From Flavobacteriaceae bacterium (GTDB taxonomy: Bacteria; Bacteroidota; Bacteroidia; Flavobacteriales; Flavobacteriaceae): a stretch of 64,000 bases of DNA. The position numbers and the translations under genes were made by a program. The stretch lies in contig JAKIUU010000007.1 of NCBI GenBank assembly GCA_021647405.1, positions 1 through 64,000 of the forward strand, in the 5' to 3' direction. Below, in pieces: positions 16,200 through 25,623 of this stretch. How positions within the stretch are numbered: the stretch's first letter is position 1; each line of letters begins with the position of its first letter. Below the pieces are notes generated by a model that saw nothing but the letters and a program-made list of their open reading frames with translations, was not told the origin of the DNA and made no database searches.

Positions 16200-16219
16200 T
16201 TACATCAAATGTTTAATAC

Positions 16220-17917
16220 CTAAAATCCAACAGCTTCATCATCACCTCTATAATCGGCGCCACCTTCTAAACGGCCATCAGGCAAAAGTAAAATGGCATC
16301 TACTTTACCAATAATACGGGTTTTGTTTTGCTTTATAGGATAGCCTTTTGCCTCTAGTTTTTTCACCAAAATGCTGTCAAATCCTGTGGGTTCTAAAACC
16401 ACCACATCGGGCAGCCATTGGTGGTGAAAACGCGGGGCATCTACAGCTTCTTGCATACCAAAACCAAATTCGTAAACATTTAAAATAGTTTGCATTACAG
16501 AAGTAATAATGGTAGAGCCTCCTGGTGAGCCTACAACCATAAACAGCACACCCTTCTTTTCAACAATAGTAGGTGTCATAGAACTCAACATGCGTTTTTC
16601 TGGTTTGATTGAATTGGCCTCAGCGCCCAACAATCCAAACATATTGGGTGTGCCGGGTTTTGCACTAAAGTCGTCCATTTCATTGTTTAAAAAGAAACCG
16701 CCATCAGACACATATACTTTAGAGCCATAAGCGCCATTTAGTGTTGTGGTAACTGCTACGGCATTGCCAAATTTATCAACAATAGAGTAGTGGGTAGTTT
16801 CATTACTCTCGTAGCCCACAATATTTCCGTGAGTTACATCGGCAGAAAGTGTGGCTTTATCCCAAGAAAAATTAGCCATGCGTTTTTGTACATATTTGGC
16901 AGATATTAAAGTGTCGATTGGGATTTTTACAAAATCGGGGTCACCCAAAAAGAAAGAACGGTCGGCAAAAGCACGGCGCTCGGCTTCAGTAATCAATTGA
17001 ATGGCTTTAACAGAGTTATGGCCGTAAGAAGCAATGTCGTAGGGCTCTATGGCTTTAAAAATTTGGGCATCGCAAATACCACCACTTGAGGGGGGCGACA
17101 TAGAGATAATTTTTAGGTCTTTGTAGGTAAATACGATGGGCTTACGCCATTTGGCATTGTACGATTCTAAATCTTTTTTGGTGATAACACCGCCCAATTT
17201 CTGAACGTAACTTACCAGCATATCGGCAGTTTTTCCTTTGTAAAAACCATCTTTACCACTGTTTTTTATCCGCATAAATGTTTTGGCTAAATTTGGGTAT
17301 TTAATAGTGTCGCCTTCTTGCCAATCTTTGTCTAATAGAATGGTGTGGTCGTTGGCTTGCGCAAAATATTTTTTGTATTTGTTTAAACGTTCGGCTTGTT
17401 TTTTTGTAACAACCACCCCTTTTTTTGCCAAATCGATGGCAGGCTGAATCAATTTTTCAAAGGGAAGCGACCCGAATTTTTTGTGCACTTTAAATAGTCC
17501 CGCTATGGTTCCTGGAATACCGATAGCCATAGCACCCAATGTGCTTTTTCCTTTTATAATATTGTCTTTTTTATCTAGATACATATTTTTTGTGGCGGCC
17601 ATCGGTGCTTTCTCGCGGTAATCTAAAGCGCCTGTTTTCCCCTCTTTTGTGCGATACACCATAAAGCCACCGCCACCAATATTTCCTGCAAATGGATAGG
17701 CTACGCAAAGGGCTAAATCGGTTGCAATCATGGCATCAAAAGCGTTGCCACCTTGCTTCATAATAGCTATGCCAATAGCCGATGCTTCTGGTCTGGCACA
17801 AACTACCATGGCATTGTTACTTACAAGGCCACGTTTAATTTTTTGGGTATTTTTTTTTGATTCTTTACATTGAATAACAAGTAAAGAAATGATACAAAGG
17901 GCAAATAATTTTTTCAT
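16220..17917 (-). CDS. ggt: Gamma-glutamyltransferase, lipoprotein
   Basis: A 565-residue N-terminal nucleophile hydrolase that cleaves glutathione and other gamma-glutamyl compounds. The N-terminus carries a lipoprotein signal (LLVIQC, Cys17), so it should be anchored in the periplasm or on the surface. Residues about 30-110 contain EASAIGIAIMKQGGNAFDA and NIGGGGFMVYR, the standard start of the large subunit. The self-cleavage and catalytic Thr is Thr374 in NETTHYSIVD. GSPGGSTIITSVMQ near the C-terminus is the conserved oxyanion region. The gene follows acpH by 12 bp on the same strand, so they probably share a transcript. Confidence 0.93.
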   Translation of the reverse strand: MKKLFALCIISLLVIQCKESKKNTQKIKRGLVSNNAMVVCARPEASAIGIAIMKQGGNAFDAMIATDLALCVAYPFAGNIGGGGFMVYRTKEGKTGALDYREKAPMAATKNMYLDKKDNIIKGKSTLGAMAIGIPGTIAGLFKVHKKFGSLPFEKLIQPAIDLAKKGVVVTKKQAERLNKYKKYFAQANDHTILLDKDWQEGDTIKYPNLAKTFMRIKNSGKDGFYKGKTADMLVSYVQKLGGVITKKDLESYNAKWRKPIVFTYKDLKIISMSPPSSGGICDAQIFKAIEPYDIASYGHNSVKAIQLITEAERRAFADRSFFLGDPDFVKIPIDTLISAKYVQKRMANFSWDKATLSADVTHGNIVGYESNETTHYSIVDKFGNAVAVTTTLNGAYGSKVYVSDGGFFLNNEMDDFSAKPGTPNMFGLLGAEANSIKPEKRMLSSMTPTIVEKKGVLFMVVGSPGGSTIITSVMQTILNVYEFGFGMQEAVDAPRFHHQWLPDVVVLEPTGFDSILVKKLEAKGYPIKQNKTRIIGKVDAILLLPDGRLEGGADYRGDDEAVGF

Positions 17918-17929
17918 AAAAGCGGACTG

Positions 17930-18520
17930 TTATTTTGTGAGTTCTGTAATTTTTTTGGCAGAAAAGTTACACAAATTTTCAAAGAAGTTGGTAAAGTCTG
18001 ATTCAAATTTTCTGTAATGTAATTTTAAATCGGTTATGGCCAATTGCATTTGCGATTTTTGATGGGTGCGTTTGTTCATGCCAATAAGTGTTTTTTCAAT
18101 ACCCTCAAAATTTGCATAATTGAGTAACCAATTGTCTTTTACTAAATAAGCTAAAAGTTGTTTGACTCTATCGGGCAATATTTCTTTATGGGTTTCGAGC
18201 GTTTTGTAGAATTGAGTTGTATAATCCGATAAGGAGTTGTCGTTATACTGATGCCAATTTTTGGCGAGAAAATGATCGTAAAAGATATCTATAATAATGC
18301 CACGGTAATGCCCGTAGCGTTTGTCTAATCTATTTCTACTTTGTTTTACAATGGGATGTGCATCTGTAAAAGTGTCGATATGCCGGTGTAAAAAAATACC
18401 TTTTTGAATGGTATTTGGCAGATGTGTGTATTGATTGGCCTTTATAAAATCGGCTATAAAATTGCCAATTTGTAACTGTTCATTGTTATTTGATAAATAT
18501 ATATGGGCCAAAAAATTCAT
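17930..18520 (-). CDS. acpH: Acyl carrier protein phosphodiesterase
   Basis: A 196-residue all-helical metal-dependent phosphodiesterase that removes the 4'-phosphopantetheine arm from acyl carrier protein. The family pattern is clear: MNFLAHIYLS at the start, GNFIADFIK, then FLHRHIDTFTDAHP and DIFYDHFLAKNW with HD-domain-like metal ligands. It is upstream of ggt with a 12-bp gap. The dnaN terminator lies about 20 bp before its start, so expression needs a promoter in that short space or some read-through. Confidence 0.9.
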   Translation of the reverse strand: MNFLAHIYLSNNNEQLQIGNFIADFIKANQYTHLPNTIQKGIFLHRHIDTFTDAHPIVKQSRNRLDKRYGHYRGIIIDIFYDHFLAKNWHQYNDNSLSDYTTQFYKTLETHKEILPDRVKQLLAYLVKDNWLLNYANFEGIEKTLIGMNKRTHQKSQMQLAITDLKLHYRKFESDFTNFFENLCNFSAKKITELTK

Positions 18521-18532
18521 TAAATCGAAGGT

Positions 18533-18564
18533 ATAAAAAAAGGCTGCTTTAAAAAAACAGCCTT
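18533..18564 (-). terminator. Intrinsic terminator downstream of dnaN
   Basis: AAGGCTG...CAGCCTT forms a 7-bp stem. Read on the minus strand it is followed by a run of T, so it ends transcripts coming from dnaN. Confidence 0.7.
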
Positions 18565-18649
18565 CAAGTTTTATTTTTCAACTGTCTGCATTTCGACTCC
18601 GCCTGCCTACTACAGGTAGACCCAATGTGACATTTAAAAAAATGAGTTT

Positions 18650-19771
18650 TTAGCTATTCAACATAACTGGCATTACCAACATGGTTACTATTTCGCCTTC
18701 GTCTAAGCCGTCAAGAGGGGTTAAGATACCTGCTCTGTTAGGCAATGACATTTCTAACATAATGTTTTCTGAGCTTAAATTGCCCAACATTTCTACCAAA
18801 AAACGCGAGTTAAAGCCAATTTGCATGTCATTTCCGTCGTAGCTACACATAAGTCGCTCGTCGGCTTTGTTAGAATAATCAATGTCTTCGGCAGAAATAT
18901 TGAGTTCTGTCCCCGCCATTTTTAAACGTATTTGATGTGTTGTTTTACTCGAAAATATGGACACACGACGTACTGAATTTAAAAATGAATTGCGGTCTAA
19001 GGTTAATTTATTGGGATTTTCTTTAGGGATAACGGCTTCGTAATTAGGATATTTCCCATCAATTAATCTACAAACCAAAACCATATTGTTAAAAGTAAAT
19101 TTGGCATTGGCTTCATTGTATTCTACCGTAACTTCATCTTCGTCAATATTAGAAAGAATATTTTTTAAAATAGTTAATGGTTTTTTTGGCATGATAAACT
19201 CAGCAGATTCTGAAGCCTTTATATCGGTGCGTTCGTATTTTACGAGTTTATGGGCATCGGTAGCTACAAAAATGAGACCGTCTGAGCTAAATTGAAAAAA
19301 CACACCGCTCATTACAGGGCGTAAATCATCGTTTCCTGCGGCAAAAATTGTTTTGTTTATAGCGGTTGCCAAAATACCTCCAGCAATATTTAAAGTGCTT
19401 GGCGCATCAAGTTCTAAAGCTTTTGGAAATTCTTCGCCATCGGCAAAGGCCAAAGCATATTTACCACTTTCAGAACTGATCTCAATGGTATTGTTTTCTG
19501 CAACAACAAAAGTAAGTGGTTGTTCAGGAAAAGTTTTTAAGGTGTCTAATAACAATTTGGCAGGTACTGCTATGGCGCCACTTTCGTCAGCTTCTACACC
19601 GAGTGTTGCACTCATGGTAGTTTCTAAATCTGAAGCCGATATTTTTAAATTATTTTCTGATAACTCAAATAAAAAATTATCTAAAATTGGCAAGGTGTTA
19701 TTACTGTTAATCACACCACCCAACACTTGAAGTTGCTTAAAAAGTTGCGAACTGGATACTATAAATTTCAT
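18650..19771 (-). CDS. dnaN: DNA polymerase III sliding clamp, beta subunit
   Basis: The 373-residue processivity clamp of the replicative DNA polymerase. It starts MKFIVSSSQL and carries the three clamp repeats, with ISASDLETTMSA in the first and FSSDGLIFVATDAHKLVKYE in the second. The usual C-terminal tail ends MLVMPVM rather than the common MPMRL. It is alone in its transcription unit, away from dnaA, as is usual in Bacteroidota. A strong promoter lies upstream and a terminator downstream. Confidence 0.96.
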   Translation of the reverse strand: MKFIVSSSQLFKQLQVLGGVINSNNTLPILDNFLFELSENNLKISASDLETTMSATLGVEADESGAIAVPAKLLLDTLKTFPEQPLTFVVAENNTIEISSESGKYALAFADGEEFPKALELDAPSTLNIAGGILATAINKTIFAAGNDDLRPVMSGVFFQFSSDGLIFVATDAHKLVKYERTDIKASESAEFIMPKKPLTILKNILSNIDEDEVTVEYNEANAKFTFNNMVLVCRLIDGKYPNYEAVIPKENPNKLTLDRNSFLNSVRRVSIFSSKTTHQIRLKMAGTELNISAEDIDYSNKADERLMCSYDGNDMQIGFNSRFLVEMLGNLSSENIMLEMSLPNRAGILTPLDGLDEGEIVTMLVMPVMLNS

Positions 19772-19796
19772 TTAGAAAATAAATTAAGTTAAGAAG

Positions 19797-19828
19797 CAAA
19801 TATACCATATTTAATGCTATGTCACAAA
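19797..19828 (-). promoter_or_regulatory. Promoter of dnaN
   Basis: On the minus strand TTTTG is followed after 20 bp by TATATTTG (19797-19804). This matches both Bacteroidota sigma elements at good spacing, 26 bp upstream of the start. Confidence 0.65.
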
Positions 19829-20003
19829 ATTAACAAAAAAGAAAAGGCTAATTTAGTTAAGCTTTTGTTAAGAATGTAATTTTTTTAGTATCAATGGACT
19901 TACAAGACAGAATTATTATAATTAAAAATTACTTTTTTGTCTTTTGATGACTTTTTTAGCAGCGTGAATTTTGTAATATACCATCAAAAAAAGAGTTGAA
20001 AAT

Positions 20004-21659
20004 TTAAATTTGTGCATATTTTAATTTTCTGTAAAAATTAAACCCAAATCCAAATAAAGCCAAGATTAATAAAGGCAAGACTACATTGAGCAACTGCCAA
20101 AAAAGAGTTTCTTTTACAAGTTTATTTTTATTTAAAAAGCGCAAATGAAGTGCTTTTGAGCGCAGGTTTAGGAGTTCCTTATTGCCCAATAAATAATTCA
20201 CAGTATTGCGCAGGAAATCTTTATTGCCGAACTGTTCGCCTGTTAAACGATTGCTGTTTAAATCGGTTGGTTTGTCTTGAAATACTTGGTTGGCAATAAT
20301 GTCGCCATCAGAGATGATAACCATAGAATTTGGCAGGCTCGTTTCTTTTGAATTTTCACAATCAAAAGGTTTGACACGTCCTTTATAAGCCGATTTAAAA
20401 GCACCCGATAACAGCACACCTAATATTTGAGAGCCCTTGTTGAAAGAAGCTTCATCTAATGTGTTTATTTCATTAAGACTTATTAAGCGCGGTGTGCCTG
20501 TCTTTTTACTCAGCAAAGAACTTTGCAACAAAACAGTTTTCGAAATACTGTTTTTAAGTGTGTCAATAGCAGTGGCAAATTTTAGTTGAACAGGTAAAAT
20601 ATGTTTGCTTATAGGATGGCCATTTTCACTTGTTATAAGTGGAAAATAATGCCAATTAAAATTTTGAAATTGCGTTTTGTTGCCTATAAAGCCCGAAGCC
20701 AATCTGATTTTTGAACTGTATAAATCGGCCACCAAATCATAACTTATTCTAACGCCATAGCTAAAGAGCAAATCGGTAATATTTAATGCTCTGGGATAGG
20801 CCAACATTTCGCCTTGCTGTTTTGACATGCTGTCTAAATCGGCTTGTACATTGTCAATTAACCAAAGTATTTTACCTTGATTCATTACAAACTGATCTAG
20901 TGTGTATTTTTCTGATTCGGTAAATTTTTCGGTCGGTTTGGCGATAATGGCCAAATCGTATTTTCGCAATTGTTTTAATGTTTTTTGTGGATTTTTAGCC
21001 ACAGAATCTAATGTAAAAGGCGCTAAGTTATAACGGCCTACCAAACTTCTCAAAAAACTGTCGAGGTAGATGTCTTGAATTTCGCCATTTCCCTTTATCA
21101 CGGCAACCGACTGTTTTTTTGAAGTCACTATTTTCGAGAGCGCCTCAGCAAAAGCATATTCTAATTTAGAAATGGCCTCGTTTATCTGCTGTTCTTGAGA
21201 GGTACTTTGGGTTTCTGATAATAAATTAACTTTTTCTTTTTTGCCATTATAAGCAATAACAGCCCACGGGAAAATAATTTTTTCAGAAATTTCGCCATTT
21301 TCTTGAACGGTTAATTTACTGGGTCTAAGCCCATTTTTTATCAAATTATCACCAATTGATTTCTGCGATAAAGGGTTGATAAAACGGAAAGAAATAGCAT
21401 TGTCTAGCGATGAAAACTCCTGTAAAAGTTGTTGGGTTTCGGTTTGGAGGCGTTTAAATTCTAGCGGGAAATCGCCCTCTAAATAGACACTTATGGTGAG
21501 TGGTTTACTGAGTTTATTTATTAAACTTTTGGTAATTAGCGCCAAACTGTAACGTTTGTCTTGTGTTAAATCAAATCTGTAATAATGCCCAAAACTTACA
21601 GCATTGAGCAGTATAATCACGGCTAAAAATTTAAGGCTGTACAAAAGTGTAGCTTTCAT
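20004..21659 (-). CDS. gldG: Gliding motility ABC transporter auxiliary protein GldG
   Basis: A 551-residue membrane-anchored protein. One N-terminal membrane segment (about residues 6-25) is followed by a large periplasmic part with RFDLTQDKRYSLA and ISVYLEGDFPLEFKRLQ, and a C-terminal membrane segment (about 520-543). This is the arrangement of GldG and the related ABC auxiliary domain. GldG works with GldF and the ATPase GldA, which is not in this window, and is needed for gliding in Flavobacterium. The start overlaps the gldF stop by 4 bp. Confidence 0.93.
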   Translation of the reverse strand: MKATLLYSLKFLAVIILLNAVSFGHYYRFDLTQDKRYSLALITKSLINKLSKPLTISVYLEGDFPLEFKRLQTETQQLLQEFSSLDNAISFRFINPLSQKSIGDNLIKNGLRPSKLTVQENGEISEKIIFPWAVIAYNGKKEKVNLLSETQSTSQEQQINEAISKLEYAFAEALSKIVTSKKQSVAVIKGNGEIQDIYLDSFLRSLVGRYNLAPFTLDSVAKNPQKTLKQLRKYDLAIIAKPTEKFTESEKYTLDQFVMNQGKILWLIDNVQADLDSMSKQQGEMLAYPRALNITDLLFSYGVRISYDLVADLYSSKIRLASGFIGNKTQFQNFNWHYFPLITSENGHPISKHILPVQLKFATAIDTLKNSISKTVLLQSSLLSKKTGTPRLISLNEINTLDEASFNKGSQILGVLLSGAFKSAYKGRVKPFDCENSKETSLPNSMVIISDGDIIANQVFQDKPTDLNSNRLTGEQFGNKDFLRNTVNYLLGNKELLNLRSKALHLRFLNKNKLVKETLFWQLLNVVLPLLILALFGFGFNFYRKLKYAQI

Positions 21660-22375
21660 TGTCTTTCTACAATTTTATGTGTTATGGCCAAAAATAGAAT
21701 GCTCAAACTAAAGAAATAGCCCAAATCGCGTGTGTCTAAAACACCTCTTGCCAAACTGTTGTAATGGTATTTCATACCAAAATAGTCAAGACTTAAATTC
21801 TTAAAACTGTTTAAGTTGGCAAGGGTTTCAAATCCGTAAAACAAAATAAAACAAAGCAGAACGGCTAATAAAAAAGCCACTATCTGATTTTTGCTTACCG
21901 CCGATGCAAACAAGCCAATAGCCGTATAGCTGCTGGCAATGAATAACAAACCAATATAAGCGCCAATAACAGGGCCCAAATCAATATTTCCCTGCGGATT
22001 TGCCAATGTATTTATGGTGTAAATATAAATAAGGCTAGGGGCTAGGGCGAGAACAATTAAAAGGAATGAACCAAAATATTTCCCTAAGATTAGTTGCCAA
22101 GTGGTGATGGGTTTTGTCTTTAAAAGTTCAAAAGTGCCTTGTGTTTTTTCGTCTACAAAACTGCGCATGGTGATGGCAGGAATTAAAAAGAAAAACAACC
22201 ACGGACTGATATAAAAGAAACTGTTTAAATCGGCAAAACCTGCGTTAAAGATGTTATAGTCCGATTTAAAAACCCACAATAACAACCCGTTAGCCAGTAA
22301 AAAAAGCGCAATAACCATATAGCCAATTGCCGAAGCAAAAAAGCCAACAAGTTCTTTTTTTAGGATGCTAAACAT
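21656..22375 (-). CDS. gldF: Gliding motility ABC transporter permease GldF
   Basis: A 239-residue permease with six predicted membrane helices. The conserved segment between helices 2 and 3, FFLIPAITMRSFVDEKTQGT, followed by ELLKTKPITTWQLILGKY, is typical of GldF and other ABC-2 permeases. It is coupled to gldG by a 4-bp overlap and lies 23 bp after the monooxygenase gene, so all four genes from 23529 downward form one operon. Confidence 0.94.
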   Translation of the reverse strand: MFSILKKELVGFFASAIGYMVIALFLLANGLLLWVFKSDYNIFNAGFADLNSFFYISPWLFFFLIPAITMRSFVDEKTQGTFELLKTKPITTWQLILGKYFGSFLLIVLALAPSLIYIYTINTLANPQGNIDLGPVIGAYIGLLFIASSYTAIGLFASAVSKNQIVAFLLAVLLCFILFYGFETLANLNSFKNLSLDYFGMKYHYNSLARGVLDTRDLGYFFSLSILFLAITHKIVERQ

Positions 22376-22398
22376 ATATTTTTATTATTAGTGTTTTG

Positions 22399-22695
22399 TC
22401 AATTTAAACTTACAATCTTATCAACGCTCCAAGCCTGGGCTTTATTTTGAAAAAGCAATTTTGTTTTTGACCATACCTGTGTAAATAAATCGGATGTTCT
22501 GTAATTTTCAAGGGCTCTTTCATCTTCCCAATAACTGTAGGTAAAAAAGACATTCGGTGTGTTTTTATCTCTGTACAATTCTAAAAAAAAACAGCCGCTA
22601 AAAGCGCGAATTTTAGATTTGTTGGCATGGAATATTTCTAAAAATGCAGGTACATTTTCTGGTTTAAAATCCATTTTTACAATACGAACAAACAT
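22399..22695 (-). CDS. Antibiotic biosynthesis monooxygenase (ABM) domain protein
   Basis: A 98-residue dimeric ferredoxin-like protein. MFVRIVKMDFKPENVPAFLE, then CFFLELYRDKNTPN and YSYWEDERALENYRTSDLF are the usual ABM features. Family members include quinol oxygenases and heme-degrading enzymes, but many have unknown substrates. It sits 3 bp after the SAM hydrolase gene and before gldF. The link to gliding is positional only. Confidence 0.85.
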   Translation of the reverse strand: MFVRIVKMDFKPENVPAFLEIFHANKSKIRAFSGCFFLELYRDKNTPNVFFTYSYWEDERALENYRTSDLFTQVWSKTKLLFQNKAQAWSVDKIVSLN

Positions 22696-22698
22696 ATT

Positions 22699-23529
22699 TT
22701 AATAAAATTTAATGCTTACGCGGTCTCTATATTTTAGGCCAAATAAGTCTGCAGCCCCCCCAACAGTTTTCAAATTACTTCGGTAAATGGCCAATTCTAA
22801 ATGACCACAAGAATTGTAAATAGCCAATTTTTTACCATCGTTTTGACGTTGTGCTTTGGGAATATCAAAATTGACTATATCGCTGTATTTTGAAAATATT
22901 TTTGTAAAAGTATAGCCTCTGGCACTTATTTCGAATGGGCGCTCTCTGCCAATTTCATTCATTAAAGTTTGGGTAATATTGGTAATTAAATTGCCGTAAT
23001 TGTCAATATAAATGATATTGGCTTTAATTTCGGTCTTTTCTTTATTAACAATTGGGCTTAGTTCGACAGCATTTTTAAAAGACACGATGCTTTTTCCTAT
23101 CACTTCTAAAGTGCCCCCTCTGGCAATATGACAGGCGGCTTTTACAAAAATATCTAAAACCGGAAAACTTGTAGAAAAGGCATCATGGATGTTTATCTCT
23201 ACAATCTTTTCGGGTTTTATTTTTGAAGCCAACATGGCTATAATGCCATTGTCTGGACAGATAAAATAATGGTGATCTAGCAAGAGGGCAATGTGCTTGT
23301 TCTCTTTGTTTAATTCGGAATCTACGCCTATTATATGTATGGTTCCTTCAGGAAAACTCTTGTACGAATTGTTTATAACATAGGCCGTTTGGGCAATATT
23401 AAAGGCATCAATTTGATGCGATATATCAACAACAGTAGCCTCTTTAAGTTCTGAGTAAATAGCGCCTTTAACAGCACCTACAGAAGGGTCTTTGGTACCA
23501 AAATCTGTTGTAAGTGTAATTATAGGCAT
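22699..23529 (-). CDS. SAM hydrolase (SAM hydroxide adenosyltransferase, DUF62 family)
   Basis: A 276-residue member of the fluorinase-like family. The N-terminal motif TLTTDFGTKDPSVGAVKG with the SAM-binding Asp is visible, and HYFICPDNGIIA and YIDNYGNLITNI belong to the core and C-terminal domains. Relatives that lack the halide-binding loop hydrolyse S-adenosylmethionine to adenosine and methionine. No halogenase-specific context is present, so hydrolysis is the more likely reaction. It is the first gene of the operon leading into gldFG. Confidence 0.88.
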   Translation of the reverse strand: MPIITLTTDFGTKDPSVGAVKGAIYSELKEATVVDISHQIDAFNIAQTAYVINNSYKSFPEGTIHIIGVDSELNKENKHIALLLDHHYFICPDNGIIAMLASKIKPEKIVEINIHDAFSTSFPVLDIFVKAACHIARGGTLEVIGKSIVSFKNAVELSPIVNKEKTEIKANIIYIDNYGNLITNITQTLMNEIGRERPFEISARGYTFTKIFSKYSDIVNFDIPKAQRQNDGKKLAIYNSCGHLELAIYRSNLKTVGGAADLFGLKYRDRVSIKFY

Positions 23530-23702
23530 AAATTATGTGTATCTATTTAAGCGGAATATTTTCAAACAAAACAGTTATTAGGATGTTAAAAACTATTGCG
23601 CAAGCAGCAGAGCTGTTTTTTTATAATTAGTTATTTTTGTTTAGCAAATTTAGTTAAATTAAGTGTATTTAAAAGTACTTTTATCTTTTGAAAATTTAAA
23701 TA

Positions 23703-24653
23703 TTGAATCTATTGAACGCGCGTGTATTATTATTAGAAAATGTTAATGTAAAAGAATTTTTAGGGGCTTACAATTGTAATATAAAAGTGATAAAAAGCTT
23801 TTTTCCAAAATTAAAAATTGTGGCACGTGGCAATGAGATAAAAGCTTATGGCGAAGCAGAAATTTTAGACGAATTTGAAAAACGCTTCGAAATGCTATTG
23901 CATTATTTTAATACCTACAACAAACTTGACGAAAATGCCATTGAACGTTTGGTAACAGAGGGTGCTGCTAAAACAGAGAAAGACGATGAAGTGCTGGTGC
24001 ATGGTGTTGGGGGCAAGCTTATAAAAGCCCAATCGTTTAATCAGCGTAAAATGGTTGTCGAAATTAAAACACACGACATGTTATTTGCCGTTGGTCCTGC
24101 GGGAACAGGCAAGACTTATACTGCGGTGGCATTGGCTGTAAGCGCACTTAAAAATAAGGAGGTAAAACGCATTATTCTGACAAGACCTGCCATTGAAGCA
24201 GGCGAAAATCTCGGATTTCTACCTGGCGATTTAAAAGAAAAACTAGACCCGTATATGCAGCCTTTATACGATGCTTTAAGAGACATGATACCCCATGAAC
24301 GCTTAAACGATTATTTAGAGCGCAATGTTATACAGATTGCCCCTTTGGCTTTTATGCGTGGCCGCACTTTAGACAATGCTTTTGTAATATTAGACGAAGC
24401 GCAAAATGCCACACATTCGCAAATGAGGATGTTTTTAACGCGAATGGGCAAACACGCAAAGTTTATAATTAATGGCGATCCCGGACAGATAGATTTACCA
24501 CCCAGACAAGTTTCGGGTTTAAAAGAGGCGATAATAGCCCTAAAAGATATTAAAGAAGTGGCCTTTATTCAATTAGACAACAAAGATGTTGTGCGTCATA
24601 AATTGGTCAAAAAAATTATTGATGCTTATAACGATATCATTACTGAACGCTAA
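23703..24653 (+). CDS. phoH: PhoH family ATPase
   Basis: A 316-residue cytoplasmic protein. Residues about 1-75 are a KH-like part (FFPKLKIVARGNEIKAYG). The P-loop ATPase follows, with Walker A FAVGPAGTGKTYTA (about 132-145) and Walker B NAFVILDEAQNA. PhoH proteins are linked to RNA metabolism. The start appears to be TTG at 23703, because an in-frame TAA lies 6 bp upstream and no ATG precedes the conserved part. A second TTG follows nine bases later. It is divergent from the SAM hydrolase operon and followed by purC after 19 bp. Confidence 0.92.
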   Translation: MNLLNARVLLLENVNVKEFLGAYNCNIKVIKSFFPKLKIVARGNEIKAYGEAEILDEFEKRFEMLLHYFNTYNKLDENAIERLVTEGAAKTEKDDEVLVHGVGGKLIKAQSFNQRKMVVEIKTHDMLFAVGPAGTGKTYTAVALAVSALKNKEVKRIILTRPAIEAGENLGFLPGDLKEKLDPYMQPLYDALRDMIPHERLNDYLERNVIQIAPLAFMRGRTLDNAFVILDEAQNATHSQMRMFLTRMGKHAKFIINGDPGQIDLPPRQVSGLKEAIIALKDIKEVAFIQLDNKDVVRHKLVKKIIDAYNDIITER

Positions 24654-24672
24654 CACTTATTAAAAATATTTT

Positions 24673-25623
24673 ATGCAAACAATTAATCACACGCATTTTA
24701 ATTTTCCCAAACAAAAATCGGTTTACAGAGGTAAAGTCCGCGAAGTTTATAATATTGACAATACTTATTTGGTAATGATAGCCACCGACAGGCTCTCGGC
24801 TTTTGATGTGGTGCTGCCCAAGCAAATTCCGTTTAAAGGGCAAATACTCAATCAAATTGCCGCCAAAATGATGGCCAAGACCAAAGACATTGTCCCCAAT
24901 TGGATTATCAGTATTCCAGACCCAAACGTGGCCATAGGCCATTTGTGCGAACCTTTTAAGGTCGAAATGGTTATTCGGGGGTATTTGTCGGGTCATGCTT
25001 GGCGCGAATACAGAGCGGGTAAAAGGTTTATTTGTGGCGTGGCTATGCCTGATGGAATGAAAGAGAACGACAAATTCCCCATACCCATACTTACCCCAAC
25101 TACCAAAGCCGACAACGGGGCACACGACGAAGATATTTCAAGAGAAAACATCTTGACACAAGGGCTTGTATCACAAAATGATTATGAAGATTTAGAAAAA
25201 TATACCGTGGCTCTTTTTAAACGCGGCACAGAAATGGCTGCCAAACGTGGCCTTATCTTGGTGGATACCAAATATGAATTTGGTAAAAACAAGGCTGGTA
25301 AAATAATGTTGATTGACGAAATTCACACACCCGACTCATCGCGGTATTTTTATACTGATGGCTATCAAGAACGCCAAGACAGAGGCGAAAAACAGAAACA
25401 ACTCTCAAAAGAATTTGTACGCGAATGGTTGATTGAAAACGGATTTCAAGGCCTCGAAGGGCAACAAATTCCTATAATGACCGACGCCAAAATACAGGAA
25501 ATTTCGGAGCGTTATATTGAGCTGTACGAAAACATTTTAGGCGAAGCCTTTGTAAAAGAAGATACCTCTAATGTCATTCAACGTATTGCCGCCAATATTA
25601 CCGACTTTTTGATAAAGCATTAG
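24673..25623 (+). CDS. purC: Phosphoribosylaminoimidazole-succinocarboxamide synthase
   Basis: SAICAR synthase of purine synthesis, 316 residues, of the longer type also found in yeast. Diagnostic segments are YRGKVREVYNIDN, IATDRLSAFDVVLPKQIP, GHLCEPFKVEMVIRGYLSGH and LILVDTKYEFGK, and LIDEIHTPDSSRYF carries the acidic substrate-binding residues. It is probably co-transcribed with phoH. The repeat-rich accessory stretch begins directly after its stop codon. Confidence 0.96.
   Translation: MQTINHTHFNFPKQKSVYRGKVREVYNIDNTYLVMIATDRLSAFDVVLPKQIPFKGQILNQIAAKMMAKTKDIVPNWIISIPDPNVAIGHLCEPFKVEMVIRGYLSGHAWREYRAGKRFICGVAMPDGMKENDKFPIPILTPTTKADNGAHDEDISRENILTQGLVSQNDYEDLEKYTVALFKRGTEMAAKRGLILVDTKYEFGKNKAGKIMLIDEIHTPDSSRYFYTDGYQERQDRGEKQKQLSKEFVREWLIENGFQGLEGQQIPIMTDAKIQEISERYIELYENILGEAFVKEDTSNVIQRIAANITDFLIKH

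Noticed and set aside
22699..23529. Chlorinase or fluorinase activity for the DUF62 protein
   Set aside because: No halogenated-metabolite genes are nearby, and most members of the family in ordinary bacteria are SAM hydrolases.
24640..25125. Minus-strand frame inside purC
   Set aside because: It lies fully opposite a well-supported enzyme gene and reads as a low-complexity shadow.
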